Source: Micromonospora_G sp044458865
GTDB lineage: Bacteria > Actinomycetota > Actinomycetes > Mycobacteriales > Micromonosporaceae
Length of the DNA stretch: 64,000 nucleotides
Direction: 5' to 3'
Assembly (NCBI RefSeq): GCF_044458865.1
Contig: NZ_JBITIH010000009.1
Location: forward strand, 124,001-188,000
The notes under the pieces were generated by a model. It ran no database searches. It was not told the origin of the DNA and saw nothing but the letters and a program-made list of their open reading frames with translations. Made by a program: the position numbers and the translations under genes. Positions 42,759 through 51,108 of the stretch are shown piece by piece; the stretch's first letter is position 1, and every line of letters starts with the position of its first letter.

Positions 42759-42927
42759 TCCGGTCAGCATCACATACCAGGCTGGCCCTACCGCCGCGTA
42801 CCCGCTGAGCTGATCGTCTCTCGGCCACCCGGACGGCCCTGTACGCCCTTCGGCTTGACATCGACGCATTTTCGGTCGTTGTCCCTCTCCGTCACCTCTC
42901 GTTCACCTGGAGGGCATCGGGCCCTCC

Positions 42928-42940
42928 TAGCGTCGCGCGC
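42928..42940 (+). promoter_or_regulatory. Leaderless promoter -10 (TAGCGT) of the 42941 gene
   Basis: TAGCGT at 42928-42933 is 7 nt before the ATG at 42941, and no ribosome binding site is present in the usual place. A small hairpin (GGAGGGC/GCCCTCC, 42909-42927) lies just upstream. Confidence 0.5.
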
Positions 42941-44191
42941 ATGAGCGTCACCCCGCAAACACGGGACGTACCAGAAGCGCCGGTCGGGCTGGTGGTGACG
43001 TACGCCGGAGCCACCTACCAGGCCGAGGAACTGACCCGGGGCGCCGCCTACGAGTTGTTCAGCGCCAGTGAGGTGGACGGGTTCAGCCGGGACCCCCGCC
43101 CGGACGCGCGGCTGCCCTGGCACCGGTTCGTGCACGCGAGCGAGGTCACCGCCGTGTACGGGTCGCGCGCGGCCAGCGACCCGGACCTGGAACCGCCGTT
43201 GACCGCACCGCTGAACCGGGCCCGGAGCTGGGACGACGTGCACCAGCTCAGCCAGACCCAGGCGGGCGCGAGCGACCCGATCCTGGCGAGTGTGCGCAAC
43301 TCGGCGCTGATCCGGCAGGGCACACCGATGGTCAAGGTGCTCTCCGCCCGCCAGTTCGCCGGGCATCTACGCGGCTGGTTGCCGTACGGCTTCTGCTACC
43401 GCGAGTACGACGTCGCCCACCTGCGTACCCCGGCCGACCTGGCGCTGCTCCGTACCGATCTGGAGGCCGGACGGGACGGGACGGATGTCGCGTACGTGCT
43501 GCGCTGGCGGGCGATCGACCCGCTCGACTACGACGTACCCGGGGGCGACCGGCACTCCGGGTTGGTGGCGATCCCGCCGCACGACCGGGTCGGGCCGCCG
43601 GTGCTGGGCACCGGGTTCACCCCGAGCGGGCGCCACCTGATCCCGGAGTTCGTCACCCGGGACATGGCCGACCTGCCGTTGTCGGCGAACGCGGCCCTGG
43701 TCGCGTACTCGCCGGCCGGTGACGAGGTGGTGCTCTACACGTACCAGCCGGAGCAGCGGGGCTGGCTGCGGATGGCCGGCCCGCGCTGGCGTCACCTGCT
43801 GGCCGCCGCGCCGGGCGTCTCACCGGACCAGGATTACGTGCCGTTCGGCGACACCTCGCGCAGCACCCAGCTCGTCGGCGACTACCAGGGGCAGGAGTAC
43901 GAGGCGCTTGCCGACCTGCCGGGCGGTTTCCGGGTGTTGGCGATGACCCGGGCGGCTCGCTATCCGGTGGAGGGTGTCCGCCGCCGGGCCCGGTTCGCCA
44001 ACTGGCGTGGCGTGCTCTGTCTGGTGCTCGGCGAGCAGACGGGCTGGCTGCGACTGCGGCTGTGCCGACCGAACCCGGACAGCATCGCCACCTGCGGCGC
44101 CCAGTGTTACGAGCGCGGCGTCTACGAGACGTGGGCGCCCGCCCAGGAGATCACCGACGACCGGCTGATCGACCTGCCGTACGGCCGCTGA
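42941..44191 (+). CDS. Conserved hypothetical protein
   Basis: A 416-aa soluble protein without signal peptide or membrane helix. I do not recognise a family. The sequence is well balanced and folded-looking; notable segments are GLVVTYAGATYQAEELTRGA near the start, LPYGFCYREYDVAHLRTPADLALLRTDL in the middle, and CGAQCYERGVYETWAPAQEI at the end. Two cysteines near the C-terminus might bind metal. It is a single gene divergent from tatD and seems to start from a leaderless promoter. Confidence 0.75.
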   Translation: MSVTPQTRDVPEAPVGLVVTYAGATYQAEELTRGAAYELFSASEVDGFSRDPRPDARLPWHRFVHASEVTAVYGSRAASDPDLEPPLTAPLNRARSWDDVHQLSQTQAGASDPILASVRNSALIRQGTPMVKVLSARQFAGHLRGWLPYGFCYREYDVAHLRTPADLALLRTDLEAGRDGTDVAYVLRWRAIDPLDYDVPGGDRHSGLVAIPPHDRVGPPVLGTGFTPSGRHLIPEFVTRDMADLPLSANAALVAYSPAGDEVVLYTYQPEQRGWLRMAGPRWRHLLAAAPGVSPDQDYVPFGDTSRSTQLVGDYQGQEYEALADLPGGFRVLAMTRAARYPVEGVRRRARFANWRGVLCLVLGEQTGWLRLRLCRPNPDSIATCGAQCYERGVYETWAPAQEITDDRLIDLPYGR

Positions 44192-44227
44192 CCCGACCGT
44201 ACGGCAGGCATCCCCGCCGTGGGGCGT

Positions 44228-45253
44228 TCAGCCCAGCGGCTTGGCCTTGTTCAACCAGCCCGCGACCTCGCGGTAGATCGGCGCGGTCGCCGCGTAGCTG
44301 TACGGGGCCGCCGGCCGCCACCGGAAGACCTGACCGGCCTTGACCGCGGCGAGGTTGGTCCAGGTGGGAATCTTGTCGGCGGTCTCGGCGACCCCGGTGG
44401 CCTCCCGCCCGTCGTAAATGATCATATCGGCGGGGTACCGGCCGACCTGCTCCCAACTGACCTCCTCGAAGTACTCCTCGGGCTTCATCTGCCGCGACGG
44501 GGTGACGAAGGTGGCACCGAGCGAGGCGAGGTGCTTCAGGTCGGGGTGCGCGTTCGGGTCGGCGATGTAGAGCTTGTCGGGGTCCCGGGAGATAGCCGCG
44601 ATCCGCAGGCCCGGCTTGGCCCTGATCGCCGACTTCACCTCGTCGACGGCGGCGTCGTAGTCGGACCGGGCCGCCTTCACCGGGGCGGCGTCCGGGTCGG
44701 CGCCGAGCTGGCCGGCGAGCGTCATGAAGTTGTCGATGATCGTGGGCAGGTCGAGACCGGGCATCTTCATCCCGATCGAGGGCGCCAGCGCGTACACCTT
44801 GTCGGCGCTGCTCTCCGGCACGTACCAGAGGCTCTTGTCGTCGAAGGAGAGGTCGACCAGGAGTTCGGGGCGCAGCGCGGCGTACCGCTCCAGGTTGAAC
44901 TCGCCGTAGGTCTTGCCGACCACCTCGACCTTGGTCACGTCGATGTTGCCGGCCTGGTAGTTGAGCTTGCCGTCGGTGGTGCCCAGTTCCCCGTACACCC
45001 CGGCGACCTGGAAGCCGGCGTCCCAGAGCGCGGCGGCGGCGCTGCTCTGCGCGACCACCCGGGTCGGCCGGGCGGCCAGTTCGACGGTCTTGCCCCGGCC
45101 GTCGGTGTAGCGGAACGACTGCCCCGCACCGGAGCGGCCGTCGCCGTCGGTGGAGGTGGAGCCGGAGTCGCCGCAGGCGGCCAGGCCGAGCAGTACGCCG
45201 GTGGCGCCGACGCCCTGTAGGAATCCGCGACGGGTCAGGAGGTGCGAGGACAT
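44228..45253 (-). CDS. Iron-siderophore ABC transporter substrate-binding lipoprotein
   Basis: A 341-aa FecB/FhuD-type binding protein. The N-terminus carries a twin-arginine motif (LTRRGFLQG, R8-R9) and a lipobox LAAC with Cys27, so it is likely exported folded by Tat and lipid-anchored. ELAARPTRVVAQSSAAAALWDAGF and the long helix spanning the lobes fit the class III fold. It is the last gene of a permease-permease-ATPase-binding protein operon that an IdeR-type box controls. The siderophore is unknown. Confidence 0.93.
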   Translation of the reverse strand: MSSHLLTRRGFLQGVGATGVLLGLAACGDSGSTSTDGDGRSGAGQSFRYTDGRGKTVELAARPTRVVAQSSAAAALWDAGFQVAGVYGELGTTDGKLNYQAGNIDVTKVEVVGKTYGEFNLERYAALRPELLVDLSFDDKSLWYVPESSADKVYALAPSIGMKMPGLDLPTIIDNFMTLAGQLGADPDAAPVKAARSDYDAAVDEVKSAIRAKPGLRIAAISRDPDKLYIADPNAHPDLKHLASLGATFVTPSRQMKPEEYFEEVSWEQVGRYPADMIIYDGREATGVAETADKIPTWTNLAAVKAGQVFRWRPAAPYSYAATAPIYREVAGWLNKAKPLG

Positions 45254-45359
45254 GGTTCTCCAGTCGTTGGTCTGTGCGGGTATCGGTGGTGCAGCGGTTG
45301 TCCGGGGGTGCAGCGGGTGTCGGGGGGTGCGTGGTGAGTCCCTCCGGATCAGCCGCACT

Positions 45360-46190
45360 TCAGCGGGTCGGGGTGAGCACGCGCCGCGCCTTCGGGATGA
45401 TCAGCGGGGTGCCCGACTCGGGGTCGGTGATCACCCGGCAGGGCAGGCCGAAGACCTGCTCGACCAGGTCGGCGTCGACGATGTCGGCCGGCGTCCCCTG
45501 GGCCACCACCGTGCCGTCGCGCATGGCAATCAGATGGGTGGCGTACCGGCAGGCGTGGTTCAGGTCGTGCAGGACCGCGACCAGGGTGTGGCCCTGCTCC
45601 TCCCGGAGCCGGGCGACCAGGTCCAGCACCTCGATCTGGTGCGCGATGTCGAGGAAGGTGGTCGGCTCGTCGAGCAGCAGGATCGGGGTCTGCTGGGCGA
45701 GCGCCATGGCCAGCCACACCCGTTGCCGCTGCCCGCCGGAGAGTTCGTCGACGTACCGCCCGGCCAACTCGGTGACGTTGGTCGCGGCCATCGCCTGCGT
45801 CACCGCCGTCTCGTCCCCCGGCGACCACTGGCGCAGCAGCCCCTGGTGCGGGTAGCGGCCCCGGGCGACCAGGTCCTGCACGGTGATGCCGTCCGGCGCG
45901 ATCGCCGTCTGCGGCAGCAGCCCGAGTTGGCGGGCCACCTCCTTGGCCCGCAGTCCGTGGATCGACCGGCCGTCCAGGTGCACCGTCCCGTGCCGGGGTA
46001 CGAGCAACCGGGCCAACGCCCGCAGCAGAGTGGACTTGCCGCACCCGTTCGGTCCGACCAGGACAGTGAAGGAGTGGTCCGGGATCCTCACGCTCAACGC
46101 CTCGGCGACGACCCGGTGGTCGTACGCGAGGGTGGCGTCGGCACAGCTCAGCCGTGCCGGGTTCGGCTCCGTCCGGTCCGCCGAAGTCAT
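45360..46190 (-). CDS. Siderophore ABC transporter ATPase (FecE-like)
   Basis: A 276-aa ATPase with Walker A GPNGCGKST (46-54), signature LSGGQRQRVWLAMAL, Walker B ILLLDEPTTFLD and the H-loop HDLNHACRY, all typical of iron chelate importers. The ATG at 46190 overlaps the permease stop (ATGA) and has AAAGG 6 nt upstream. An in-frame ATG lies 18 nt further upstream. Confidence 0.95.
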   Translation of the reverse strand: MTSADRTEPNPARLSCADATLAYDHRVVAEALSVRIPDHSFTVLVGPNGCGKSTLLRALARLLVPRHGTVHLDGRSIHGLRAKEVARQLGLLPQTAIAPDGITVQDLVARGRYPHQGLLRQWSPGDETAVTQAMAATNVTELAGRYVDELSGGQRQRVWLAMALAQQTPILLLDEPTTFLDIAHQIEVLDLVARLREEQGHTLVAVLHDLNHACRYATHLIAMRDGTVVAQGTPADIVDADLVEQVFGLPCRVITDPESGTPLIIPKARRVLTPTR

Positions 46191-47284
46191 CCGAGTCCTT
46201 TCCGCCATTGCCCGGCGAGCAGCCAGGCGAGATAGAGCCCGCCGATGCCCGCGGTCAGCACCCCGACCGGCAGGCTGACGGGGTGGAACAGACGCTGTGC
46301 GGCAAGGTCGCTGCCGACCAGCAGGGCCGCGCCCACGAACGCGGACGGGAGGATGTTCGGGCCGCCGCCGCGGGTGAGTCGGCGGGCCACCTGCGGGGCG
46401 GTGAGGGAGATGAACGCGATCGGTCCGGCGGCTGCGGTCGCGGTGGCGGTCAGGCCCACCCCGATCAGCATCACGCCGAGCCGGGTCCGTTCGACCGGTA
46501 CGCCGAGCGCTCGTGCCGGCTCGTCGCCGAGTTCGAGCATCCGCAGGTCGCGGCCGAGCAGCACGGCCACGGGCAGGAGTACGACAAGGACGAGCGCGAG
46601 CGGCCGTACCTGCTCCCAGCCCCGACCGTCGAGGCTGCCGGTGAGCCAGAGCACCCCCTGGCGGGCGTCGGTGAACTCGGCCCGCGTGATCAGGTACGCG
46701 TTGACCGCGTCGAGCAGCGCGCCGATGGCGATGCCGATCAGGATGAGCCGGAACCCGGATCCGCCCCGTTTGCCGGCGAGCAGGTAGACCAGCATCGCGG
46801 TGACGACCCCGCCGGTCACCGCACCGAGCGCGGTGCCCGTACCGCCACCGCCGAGTAGCAGGATCACCACGAGCGCGCCGGTGGCGGCGCCGGTGTCGAA
46901 CCCGACGACGTCGGGGCTGCCGAGCGGGTTGCGCGACAAACTCTGGAAGAGCGCGCCGCCGACGCCGAGCGCCGCCCCGACGAGTACAGCGGTGAGCAGG
47001 CGGGGCAACCGGAGTTCGCGGACGATGAAGTCGGTGGCCGGGGTGCCCTGGCCGAGCAGGGTACGGACCACCTCCGCGACCGGGATCGGGTAGTCCCCGA
47101 TGCCGAGGCTGAAGACCGCGACCACGACGATCACCGCGGCGAGCGTGGCGCAGACGACGCTGGCCCGGCGGTCGACCCGGAGTGTGATCCGCCCGCCCAG
47201 GGCGTGTATCCGGCGGACCGGCGGCGCGGCGGGCGGCGCCACGGTGGTGACGCCCGGCCCCCCGGAGGTCGGCGGGGCGGTCAC
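46187..47284 (-). CDS. Siderophore ABC transporter permease 2 (FecCD family)
   Basis: A 365-aa FecCD permease with about ten membrane helices. Conserved parts are ELRLPRLLTAVLVGAALGVGGALFQSLSRNPLGSPD and PIAFISLTAPQVARRL. The polar N-terminus (1-40) is Pro-rich. The GTG start overlaps the TGA of the first permease (GTGA), so the two are coupled. Confidence 0.94.
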   Translation of the reverse strand: MTAPPTSGGPGVTTVAPPAAPPVRRIHALGGRITLRVDRRASVVCATLAAVIVVVAVFSLGIGDYPIPVAEVVRTLLGQGTPATDFIVRELRLPRLLTAVLVGAALGVGGALFQSLSRNPLGSPDVVGFDTGAATGALVVILLLGGGGTGTALGAVTGGVVTAMLVYLLAGKRGGSGFRLILIGIAIGALLDAVNAYLITRAEFTDARQGVLWLTGSLDGRGWEQVRPLALVLVVLLPVAVLLGRDLRMLELGDEPARALGVPVERTRLGVMLIGVGLTATATAAAGPIAFISLTAPQVARRLTRGGGPNILPSAFVGAALLVGSDLAAQRLFHPVSLPVGVLTAGIGGLYLAWLLAGQWRKGLG

Positions 47285-48363
47285 GGTTGGGCCACCCGGG
47301 TCCGGCGAATCAACGCGACCAGTACCGGGGCACCGACGAACGCGGTGACGATGCCGACCTCGATCTCACCGGGTCGGGCGATCACCCGACCGATGATGTC
47401 GGCGCCGAGCAGCAGGATCGGTGCGAGCACCATCGAGTAGGGCAGGATCCAGCGTTGGTCCGGGCCGACGAGGGCTCGGGCGATGTGTGGGATGGTCAGC
47501 CCGACGAAGGCGATCGGTCCGAGCGCGGCGGTCGCCGCGCCGCAGAGCAGGGTCACCGCGAGGACAGCGATTCCCCGGGTACGGCCGAGATGCGCGCCGA
47601 GGGCACGACCGCTCTCCTCGCCGAGGGCGAGTGCGTTGAGGGGGCGTGCCAGCGCGAGCGCGCAGACCGCGCCGGCGAGGAGGAACGGGCCGACCGCGGT
47701 GAGTACCGAGAGGTCCCGGCCGGTCAGGCTGCCGACCGACCAGAACCGGTATCCGTTGAAGGCGTTCGGGTCGAGCAGCACCAGCCCGGAGATGTATCCG
47801 GTCAGCGCGGCGGTGACCGCCGTACCGGCGAGGGTGAGCCGGACCGCCGTGGCGGCGCTACGGCCCCGGGAGCCGAGCAGGTAGACGACGGTGGCGGCGA
47901 ACGCGGCACCGATCAGGGCGAACCAGACGTACCCGAGCGGGCTGGTGACGCCGAGCAGGGCGATCGCGGTGACCACCGCGGCGGCAGCGCCCGCGTTGAC
48001 CCCGAGCAGCCCGGGATCGGCGAGCGGGTTGCGGGTGAGGGCCTGCATCAGCGCGCCGGCCAGGCCGAGCGCCGCTCCGACGGCGAGGCCGAGCAGCGTA
48101 CGGGGAATCCGCAGGCCGCGGACGATGTCGCCGTCGGCAGAGCCGGTGCGGTGCAGCAGTTCGTGTACGACGATGCCGGGCGCGAGCGGCTTGGCGCCGA
48201 CGGCGAGGCTGAGCAGTGCCACCACGGCGACCACCGCGATCGCGAGCACCAGCCCGGCGAGTCGCCGTCCGACCGCCGGGCGGCGTGGCGACGACGGATG
48301 CGGGGGCGACGCGGACGGCGGCGGGGTTGTCGTCGCGCGGGTGTGGCGAACGTCGGTGGACAC
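47281..48363 (-). CDS. Siderophore ABC transporter permease 1 (FecCD family)
   Basis: A 360-aa FecCD permease, the first gene of the operon. Markers are RGLRIPRTLLGLAVGAALGLAGALMQALTRNPLADP and GPIAFVGLTIPHIARAL. The GTG at 48363 has no room for a ribosome binding site: an iron box ends 4 nt before it. I infer a leaderless mRNA that begins at the GTG. The 36-residue polar N-terminus agrees with an early start. Confidence 0.93.
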   Translation of the reverse strand: MSTDVRHTRATTTPPPSASPPHPSSPRRPAVGRRLAGLVLAIAVVAVVALLSLAVGAKPLAPGIVVHELLHRTGSADGDIVRGLRIPRTLLGLAVGAALGLAGALMQALTRNPLADPGLLGVNAGAAAAVVTAIALLGVTSPLGYVWFALIGAAFAATVVYLLGSRGRSAATAVRLTLAGTAVTAALTGYISGLVLLDPNAFNGYRFWSVGSLTGRDLSVLTAVGPFLLAGAVCALALARPLNALALGEESGRALGAHLGRTRGIAVLAVTLLCGAATAALGPIAFVGLTIPHIARALVGPDQRWILPYSMVLAPILLLGADIIGRVIARPGEIEVGIVTAFVGAPVLVALIRRTRVAQP

Positions 48364-48367
48364 GGAG

Positions 48368-48386
48368 TTAGGCTAGCCTGACCTAA
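48368..48386 (-). promoter_or_regulatory. IdeR/DmdR iron box over the siderophore operon promoter
   Basis: TTAGGCTAGCCTGACCTAA matches the consensus TTAGGTTAGSCTAACCTAA of the iron repressors IdeR and DmdR at 17 of 19 positions. It covers the -10 candidate TAGCCT (48370-48375, minus strand), 6 nt before the GTG. Fe(II)-loaded repressor should block the promoter, so the importer would be made under iron limitation. Confidence 0.85.
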
Positions 48387-48492
48387 CCTGCGATGGGCAA
48401 TACCCCCTTCCCACGCAAAGCTGTGGCCTGCATCTCCTTGGTACCGTCGGCCCGCCAGACGTTCGGCGACCGGCGATGGGGAGAGTGCGGAG

Positions 48493-48753
48493 ATGACATC
48501 GGTGGGAGAGGTCAAGGCCGGCTTGACCCGGTTCAACGACGAGACGACCCGTCAGGCGGCAACCATCCGTTCCCTCGCGGAATCGATGGACCGGACCTCG
48601 GCGATGCTGCGCGGCCTCACCAGCGGCGCGAGCGCCGCCCAGGTCGCCGAGGCGCTGGTCCGACTCGAACAGGCGAAACAGCGACTACACGAGGCGGCGA
48701 CCCTCGCCCATGCGGCGGTCGAGGCGACCGACAGCTACGCCGCCGGCTTCTGA
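48493..48753 (+). CDS. Small coiled-coil hypothetical protein
   Basis: An 86-aa, almost fully helical protein (MTSVGEVKAGLTRFNDETTR and LVRLEQAKQRLHEAATLAHA) with heptad-like spacing. It resembles small actinobacterial helical proteins of ESX-like size, but no WxG motif is present. It may belong to the DUF6244 group; I am not sure. GGAG lies upstream of the ATG. Single gene downstream of the iron-regulated promoter on the opposite strand. Confidence 0.7.
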   Translation: MTSVGEVKAGLTRFNDETTRQAATIRSLAESMDRTSAMLRGLTSGASAAQVAEALVRLEQAKQRLHEAATLAHAAVEATDSYAAGF

Positions 48754-48875
48754 CCCCGGACCGGTCAACCGTCGAGAACGGATGATCGGGAGGTTCGCTA
48801 CTCATTCAACTCGCTGCTCATTCAAGATGTGGGCAGGGCCGGACAGAGCGAATCCTCTGTGGCATCGGTACCCGG

Positions 48876-49067
48876 ATGCCGCTGGCCCTGACCGCACTGG
48901 TCGGCGCCGTGGCACTGGCGCCGACGGCCGCGAGCGCCGGTACGACCGGCACGCCGCGCTGCTGTCGACGGCCCGGCGACGCCCGACAGTCGTCGACCGT
49001 CGGGCGTCGGGCGTCGGGCGTCGGGCGTCGGGCGTCGGGCGTCGGGCGTCGGGCGTCGGGCAGATAG
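48876..49067 (+). pseudogene. Signal-peptide-like fragment running into a 7-bp repeat array
   Basis: An ATG opens a 63-codon frame. The first 25 residues look like a cleavable signal peptide (LALTALVGAVALAPTAASAG). The frame then enters the GTCGGGC array, read as repeated RRASGVG, and ends. No recognisable mature domain follows and no ribosome binding site is seen. Probably the 5' end of a lost secreted protein gene; chance is possible. Confidence 0.3.
48999..49061 (+). repeat. Nine perfect copies of GTCGGGC
   Basis: A 7-bp unit repeated nine times without a mismatch, 25 bp from the end of metG. Because 7 is not a multiple of 3, copy-number change would shift any reading frame. Unlike the other repeats of the window it lies outside a supported gene. 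Confidence 0.95.
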
Positions 49068-49086
49068 TCCAGCCCGCGTCCCGTGC

Positions 49087-50889
49087 TCAGTTACCGAGCC
49101 GGGCCAACTCCTCGTCCACGATGGACGGATCGAGCTTGCGGAAGACCGGCTTCGGCGGGGCCAACGGCCGGCCAGCCTCGATCGGCGTCGACTCCCACCG
49201 GGCGCCGACCGTGTAGTCACCGGTCAGCACCGGGTACGACGGACCGCCGTCCAGGTCCTCGACCTGGACGATCGAGGGCATCGGCGCGTGTACGCCGGTG
49301 CCGCCGAGCAGTTCGTGCACCTGCTGCGCGGAGTGCGGCAGGAAGGGCGTGAGCAGGGTGTTGGCGTCACTGACCACCTGGAGGGCGACGTGCAGGATCG
49401 TACCCATCCGGGCTTTCTGATCCTCGCCCTTGAGCTTCCACGGCGCCTGGTCGGAGAGGTACCTGTTGGCCTCGGCGACCACCCGCATCGCCTCGCCGAT
49501 CGCCGCCTTCTGCCGGTGCCGTTCGATCAGGTTGCCGACCGTGGCGAATCCGTCGCGGGCGACCGCGAGCAGCGCCTCGTCCGCCTCGGTGAGCCCGGCC
49601 GGGTCGACCGGTGGAATCGCGCCGAAGTTCTTCGCCGCCATCGAGATCGACCGGTTGACCAGGTTGCCCCAGCCGGCGACGAGTTCGTCGTTGTTCCGCC
49701 GGAGGAACTCCGACCAGGTGAAGTCGGTGTCGTTGCTCTCCGGGCCGGCGACGGCGATGAAGTAGCGCAGCGCGTCGGCGTCGTAGCGGTCGAGGAAGTC
49801 ACGGACGTAGATGACCACCTGGCGGGAGGAGGAGAACTTGCGTCCCTCCATCGTCAGGAACTCGCTGGAGACGACCTCGGTGGGAAGGTTCAGCCGACCC
49901 AACTCGCCCGGGGTGCCGTCCCGGTCGCCCTCACCGGAGTAGCCGAGCAGCAACGCCGGCCAGATCACCGAGTGGAAGACGATGTTGTCCTTGCCCATGA
50001 AGTAGTAGCCGGTGGCGTCCTTGCCCTCGCCGTCCGCCGCCCACCAGCGCCGCCACGCCTCCGGGTCGCCGGAGCGGCGGGCCCACTCGATCGAGGCGGA
50101 GAGGTAGCCGATGACCGCGTCGAACCAGACGTAGATCCGCTTGTCGTTGCGGTCGCGCCAGCCGTCGAGCGGGATCGGCACGCCCCACTCCAGGTCACGG
50201 GTGATCGCCCGGGGCTGGAGGTCGCCCAGCAGGTTCTTCGAGAACCGCAGTACGTTGGTCCGCCACCCCTCCCGGGTGTCCAGCCAACGGCCGAGTGATT
50301 CGGCGAAGCCGGGCAGGTCGAGGAAGAAGTGTTCGGTCTCCACGAACTCCGGGGTCTCGCCGTTGATCTTCGAGCGAGGGTTGACCAGGTCGATCGGGTC
50401 GAGCTGGTTGCCGCAGTTGTCGCACTGGTCGCCCCGGGCGCTGTCGTACCCGCAGATCGGGCAGGTGCCCTCGATGTAGCGGTCGGGCAGCGTACGGCCG
50501 GTCGACGGGGAGATCGCCCCCATGGTCACCTTCGGCACGATGTAGCCGTTGCGGTGCAGCCCCTCGAACAGTTGCTGCACCACGGCGTAGTGGTTGCCGG
50601 TGGTGGTCCGGGTGAACAGGTCGTACGAGAGACCGAGACCGTGCAGGTCCTCGACGATCACCCGGTTGTAGCGGTCGGCCAGCTCGCGCGGGCTGACCCC
50701 CTCCTTGTCGGCCTGCACCTGGATCGGGGTGCCGTGCTCGTCCGTGCCGGAGACCATGAGTACGTCGTGGCCCGCCATCCGCATGTACCGGCTGAAAACG
50801 TCGGAGGGGACGCCGAAGCCGGAGACGTGGCCGATATGGCGCGGGCCATTGGCGTACGGCCAGGCGACCGCCGCGAGAACGTGACTCAT
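49087..50889 (-). CDS. metG: Methionyl-tRNA synthetase
   Basis: A class I synthetase of 600 aa. HIGH motif in PYANGPRHIGHVSG (11-24), the zinc knuckle CPICG...CDNCG and the KMSKS-type loop GRKFSSSRQ. The C-terminus ends in a MetG helical anticodon domain; there is no extra tRNA-binding domain. ATG at 50889. In the M. tuberculosis order, metG lies next to tatD; here 6.3 kb with the unknown gene, the siderophore operon and the small helical gene separate them. Confidence 0.97.
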   Translation of the reverse strand: MSHVLAAVAWPYANGPRHIGHVSGFGVPSDVFSRYMRMAGHDVLMVSGTDEHGTPIQVQADKEGVSPRELADRYNRVIVEDLHGLGLSYDLFTRTTTGNHYAVVQQLFEGLHRNGYIVPKVTMGAISPSTGRTLPDRYIEGTCPICGYDSARGDQCDNCGNQLDPIDLVNPRSKINGETPEFVETEHFFLDLPGFAESLGRWLDTREGWRTNVLRFSKNLLGDLQPRAITRDLEWGVPIPLDGWRDRNDKRIYVWFDAVIGYLSASIEWARRSGDPEAWRRWWAADGEGKDATGYYFMGKDNIVFHSVIWPALLLGYSGEGDRDGTPGELGRLNLPTEVVSSEFLTMEGRKFSSSRQVVIYVRDFLDRYDADALRYFIAVAGPESNDTDFTWSEFLRRNNDELVAGWGNLVNRSISMAAKNFGAIPPVDPAGLTEADEALLAVARDGFATVGNLIERHRQKAAIGEAMRVVAEANRYLSDQAPWKLKGEDQKARMGTILHVALQVVSDANTLLTPFLPHSAQQVHELLGGTGVHAPMPSIVQVEDLDGGPSYPVLTGDYTVGARWESTPIEAGRPLAPPKPVFRKLDPSIVDEELARLGN

Positions 50890-51108
50890 GAACAGCAAGC
50901 CTAGTGACCGCCGCTGGGAGATCGCGAACCAATAGGCCCGTTCCGGCTCCGTACGCCCGAGCCCGGCCATCCGGACGTGACTTTGGCCATCCGAAGGTGA
51001 GCTGGGACATCCCGTCCGGACCCCAGTCGGATTTCTGCGCCCGATTTGTCGGCGACACGCACCCCAAGCTGCCCCTTTGAGCCAACAGTGCATTGTCCAA
51101 TACTTTCT

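Larger units (their letters stand above)
48754..49086. other. Spacer with gene remnants and a 7-bp tandem repeat
   Basis: A 333-bp stretch between the small helical gene and the metG 3' end. It contains the signal-peptide-like fragment at 48876-49067, the GTCGGGC repeat array and an AT-richer segment near 48790-48860. No full gene is supported. Confidence 0.6.

Noticed and set aside
48999..49061. CRISPR-like array
   Set aside because: The units are 7 bp without spacers and no cas genes are near; it is a simple tandem repeat.
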